Shown here: piece after piece, positions 5,741 through 7,854 of the stretch
How positions within the stretch are numbered: position 1 is the stretch's first letter
How the letters are laid out: each line of letters starts with the position of its first letter
DNA from: Caldisericota bacterium
Lineage (GTDB): Bacteria > Caldisericota > Caldisericia > Cryosericales > Cryosericaceae
Direction of reading: 5' to 3'
Assembly (NCBI GenBank): GCA_026390215.1
Contig: JAPLGJ010000184.1
Location: forward strand, 1 to 7,854
DNA length: 7,854 bases
Translations under genes and position numbers: made by a program
The notes under the pieces: generated by a model
What the model was told of the DNA's origin: nothing
Seen by the model: the letters and a program-made list of their open reading frames with translations, nothing else
Databases searched by the model: none

Positions 5741-6603
5741 TATGCTCCTCCCAGGTCAGAGACGCACAGCCTCAACGAATCCAGCATCCGGTCCGTCGAG
5801 CCCTCGTTCACCGCAAGGGTGCTTCCGCACTCCTTGAGTGCACGTGCGAGGCGGTAGCTCTCCGGAAGCTCCAGACCCGTTCTTTCGACCAGCTCCGCGT
5901 CACGAAAGAACGCGTCGGTCGATCCCTGGAACGTCACTGTCCCCTCGTCAAGGACGACCACCTCTTTGCAGAACTCAGCAACCTCGTCCATGTTGTGGGA
6001 CACGAGAATCACCGTGACGTTCGCAGTCTGGCGCAGTGACTCCAGCTCGGTCAGGACGGCAAGCTTGGAGCCGGAGTCGAGACCAGCGGTGGGCTCATCG
6101 AGCACGATGTACTTCTGGCCCATCGCGATGACCGAGGCGATGGCCACGCGACGCTGCTCTCCCCCGCTCAGCTGAAAGGGAGACAGAGGCAGGAAGCGCT
6201 CCGGATCAAGACCGACGGTGTTCATCGCTTTGTGAACGCTCTCCTCGACCTGCTCTTTGCTGAACCCATAGTTGCGGCAGCCAAAAGCTACCTCCTCAAA
6301 GATGGTCTCGGCAAAAAACTGGTCCTCGGGATACTGGAACACGATGCCAACTCTGCGGCGTGTCTTGGCAAGCACTGCCCGCTCGTTGCGGACGATGTCA
6401 CTGTCGACAATGACATCCCCCCGTGTCGAAAACAGGAGCCCGTTCAGATGCTCGACCAGCGTCGACTTGCCCGAACCCGTCCTTCCCACAACACCCACGA
6501 AGGCACCATCGTCGATGTGCAGGCTGATCCCCCGGAGCGCGAAGTACTCGAAGGGCTCGCCACTATCGTAGATGTAGTCGACGTTCTTCAGTTCAATTGA
6601 CAT
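5740..6603 (-). CDS. ecfA2: ECF transporter ATPase EcfA2 (EcfA')
   Basis: The second of the two ATP-binding-cassette subunits that power the ECF importer, forming a heterodimer with EcfA1. Of 287 residues, Walker A is GRTGSGKST (40-48), the Q loop has Q90 in FQYPEDQ, the signature is LSGGEQ (145-150), Walker B is YIVLDE (165-170) with catalytic E170, the D loop is AGLD, and the switch histidine is H203. All catalytic parts are present. The 'FQYPE.Q' form of the Q loop is typical of EcfA2, whereas EcfA1 carries 'FQNPDNQ'. It begins at ATG 6603, overlapping ecfA1 by 16 bases, and ends on the ecfT start. Confidence 0.96.
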   Translation of the reverse strand: MSIELKNVDYIYDSGEPFEYFALRGISLHIDDGAFVGVVGRTGSGKSTLVEHLNGLLFSTRGDVIVDSDIVRNERAVLAKTRRRVGIVFQYPEDQFFAETIFEEVAFGCRNYGFSKEQVEESVHKAMNTVGLDPERFLPLSPFQLSGGEQRRVAIASVIAMGQKYIVLDEPTAGLDSGSKLAVLTELESLRQTANVTVILVSHNMDEVAEFCKEVVVLDEGTVTFQGSTDAFFRDAELVERTGLELPESYRLARALKECGSTLAVNEGSTDRMLDSLRLCVSDLGGA

Positions 6604-7412
6604 GTCGCTCTCGCAAATTCCTCAGGAGTCAGACACAACGGGAAGTCCGTCCAGCGCTCTCGCATGAGGAACGAAGCTCGAGCGCTCAGCGGTAGCACCA
6701 GACCACCTAGCTCGACGACCGCTGGATCCGAGAAGACGGCACGCGGCGAGTCCCAAGCCGCCAGCGCTCCATGCGCCAGTACGCCTACGCGTGACGCAAC
6801 AAGCACTTCGTCCAGAAGATGAGTGACAATGACGATGCCGATCCCCAACTCACTGTTGAGACGGAGTACCGTCTGCCTTACCTCGCGGCGATTGGTCGGA
6901 TCCAGAAGAGACGTTGCCTCGTCCAGAATGAGGAATGAAGGCTTCATGGCAAGCACTCCAGCAATGGCGACTTTCTGCTTCTGCCCACCGGAAAGACGAT
7001 GAGGCGGGTAGTCGCGGAACTGTTCCAGGCCAAGAAGATGCAATACATCTCCAACGCGCCGTACCATTTCGGCATGGGGAAGCTCGAGGTTCTCCAGTCC
7101 AAAGGCGATATCGTCTTCTACAGTCGTCGCCACCAACTGGTTGTCCGGATTCTGGAACACCAGGCCCACGTCAAGTCCTGGGCGAACATCCGCGACTGTT
7201 TGGTTGTCACCGTCTGGCAGCAGACGCACGCTGCCGGACGTCGGACGCAAAAGCCCGCTGACAAGGCGGGCTAGCGTACTCTTGCCGGACCCGTTGGGGC
7301 CGACAATCGCGGAGATTGAGCCATCAGGCAACTCCAGGTCTATGTCACGAAGGACCTGGACAGCCCCCGCGGAGGTCTCGATTTGATACGAGACCTTGTC
7401 GAGGCGAATCAT
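6588..7412 (-). CDS. ecfA1: ECF transporter ATPase EcfA1
   Basis: The first ATPase subunit of the ECF importer, at the inner face of the membrane. Of 274 residues, Walker A is GPNGSGKST (38-46), the Q loop is FQNPDNQ (86-92, Q87), the signature is LSGGQ (140-144), and Walker B is FLILDE (160-165) with E165. The D loop is SLLD, as is common for EcfA1 (ATS-LD where EcfA2 has PTAGLD), and the switch histidine is H198. The C-terminal tail of about 60 residues is of the length seen in this family. The ATG at 7412 follows directly on the rplQ stop (TAGATG), with only a weak GAGAAG upstream, so translation probably depends on ribosomes leaving rplQ. Confidence 0.96.
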   Translation of the reverse strand: MIRLDKVSYQIETSAGAVQVLRDIDLELPDGSISAIVGPNGSGKSTLARLVSGLLRPTSGSVRLLPDGDNQTVADVRPGLDVGLVFQNPDNQLVATTVEDDIAFGLENLELPHAEMVRRVGDVLHLLGLEQFRDYPPHRLSGGQKQKVAIAGVLAMKPSFLILDEATSLLDPTNRREVRQTVLRLNSELGIGIVIVTHLLDEVLVASRVGVLAHGALAAWDSPRAVFSDPAVVELGGLVLPLSARASFLMRERWTDFPLCLTPEEFARATCQLN

Positions 7413-7769
7413 CTACTTCTCTACAAACTCCAGGACCGCCATGTTCGCTGCATCACCCTTCCGATATCCGGCCTTGATGATACGCAGATAGCCACCCGGG
7501 CGGGTGATGTAGCGATCCTTGGTCAGCTTGAAGGCTTCGTCGACCGCTTCTGGCGTCAGAAGGTAGGCATGCAGCTTGCGCCGCGTCGTCAGGTCGTCGA
7601 CCTTTGCAGTCGTGATGAGTTTCTCCACCACACGTTTCACTGACTTTGCCCGAGTAACTGTCGTCTCAATACGGCCTTTCTCGATCACTGAGGTAGAGAG
7701 ATTGCGCAACATCATGCTCCGCAGGCCACTGTATACGCCAAGCTTCTTCAGTTTTCTTCCATGTCTCAT
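7413..7769 (-). CDS. rplQ: 50S ribosomal protein L17
   Basis: L17 lies near the exit tunnel of the large subunit. At 118 residues it has bacterial core length. The family start MRHGRKLKKLG is clear, followed by RSMMLRNLSTSVIEKGRIETTVTRAKSVKRVVEKLIT in the usual helix pair, GGYLRIIKAG (92-101) and R103-K-GDAANMA. It starts with ATG at 7769 with GAGGAG 10 bases upstream. It follows rpoA after 48 bp without a terminator and is followed at once by ecfA1. This places the ecf module at the end of the rpoA ribosomal operon, as in Firmicutes. Confidence 0.98.
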   Translation of the reverse strand: MRHGRKLKKLGVYSGLRSMMLRNLSTSVIEKGRIETTVTRAKSVKRVVEKLITTAKVDDLTTRRKLHAYLLTPEAVDEAFKLTKDRYITRPGGYLRIIKAGYRKGDAANMAVLEFVEK

Positions 7770-7817
7770 AGCAAGGATACTCCTCTCGTCACGTTCGCGC
7801 TTACCATCGGCCGCGCG

Positions 7818-7854
7818 CTATTCTTCTGGGACGCTAATGCCGACATCTCTGAGA
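7818..7854 (-). CDS. rpoA: RNA polymerase alpha subunit, C-terminal end only
   Basis: The window edge cuts this gene. The last 12 codons read LRDVGISVPEE followed by TAG (7818-7820). This matches the usual end of the alpha C-terminal domain, which closes with a Gly-Ile-x-(Leu/Val)-Pro-Glu motif. The place directly before rplQ is the normal one for rpoA in nearly all bacteria. The identification rests on this short tail plus the context. Confidence 0.8.
   Translation of the reverse strand, partial: LRDVGISVPEE

Noticed and set aside
436..7854. A hidden defence, mobile or CRISPR system
   Set aside because: Every long stretch is occupied by recognisable core genes. No direct-repeat array, transposase, integrase or inverted-repeat pair was seen.

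Overview
All genes lie on the minus strand, so biological order runs from high to low coordinates: rpoA (3' end only) - rplQ - ecfA1 - ecfA2 - ecfT - truA - rplM - rpsI - terminator - cysS - rlmB - sigma factor (broken 3' end) - tRNA-Thr 3' remnant - tRNA-Tyr - tRNA-Gly - non-coding gap - tRNA-fMet - another tRNA (5' end only). This is a bacterial chromosomal core region of moderately high G+C. The block rpoA-rplQ-ecfA1-ecfA2-ecfT-truA-rplM-rpsI is the order known from Firmicutes, and so is cysS-rlmB-(SigH-type) sigma. The tRNA cluster recalls the Thr-Tyr-Gly-Thr group in front of tuf in E. coli and many other bacteria. I cannot name the species. The layout fits a Firmicutes-like or deep-branching lineage with that gene order.

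Region 7854-4197: the end of rpoA, then rplQ (48-bp gap), then the tightly coupled genes of the ECF vitamin/metal transporter energy module (two ATPases and the T subunit). These touch or overlap each other and run into truA. No substrate-binding S component is present, as expected for a shared (group II) module.

Region 4196-3129: a 137-bp gap holds a good candidate promoter for rplM-rpsI. The rpsI ribosome-binding site overlaps the rplM stop codon, and a strong intrinsic terminator follows rpsI.

Region 3128-436: cysS, rlmB and a sigma factor gene form a second unit of overlapping genes. The sigma gene keeps region 2 and the first helix of region 4. It then runs into the 3' end of a tRNA (T arm, acceptor strand, CCA) whose 5' part is missing, and stops inside the tRNA-Tyr acceptor stem. 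This sigma/tRNA fusion is the most unusual point of the window. It is either a real deletion that broke both genes or an assembly join.

Region 441-1: intact tRNA-Tyr and tRNA-Gly, then a 179-bp non-coding gap with two hairpins and a candidate promoter. After that come an initiator tRNA with a U1-G72 end and the first 16 bases of one more tRNA. No mobile element, CRISPR array or evident new defence or metabolic system is visible; apart from the fusion, this is ordinary housekeeping sequence.
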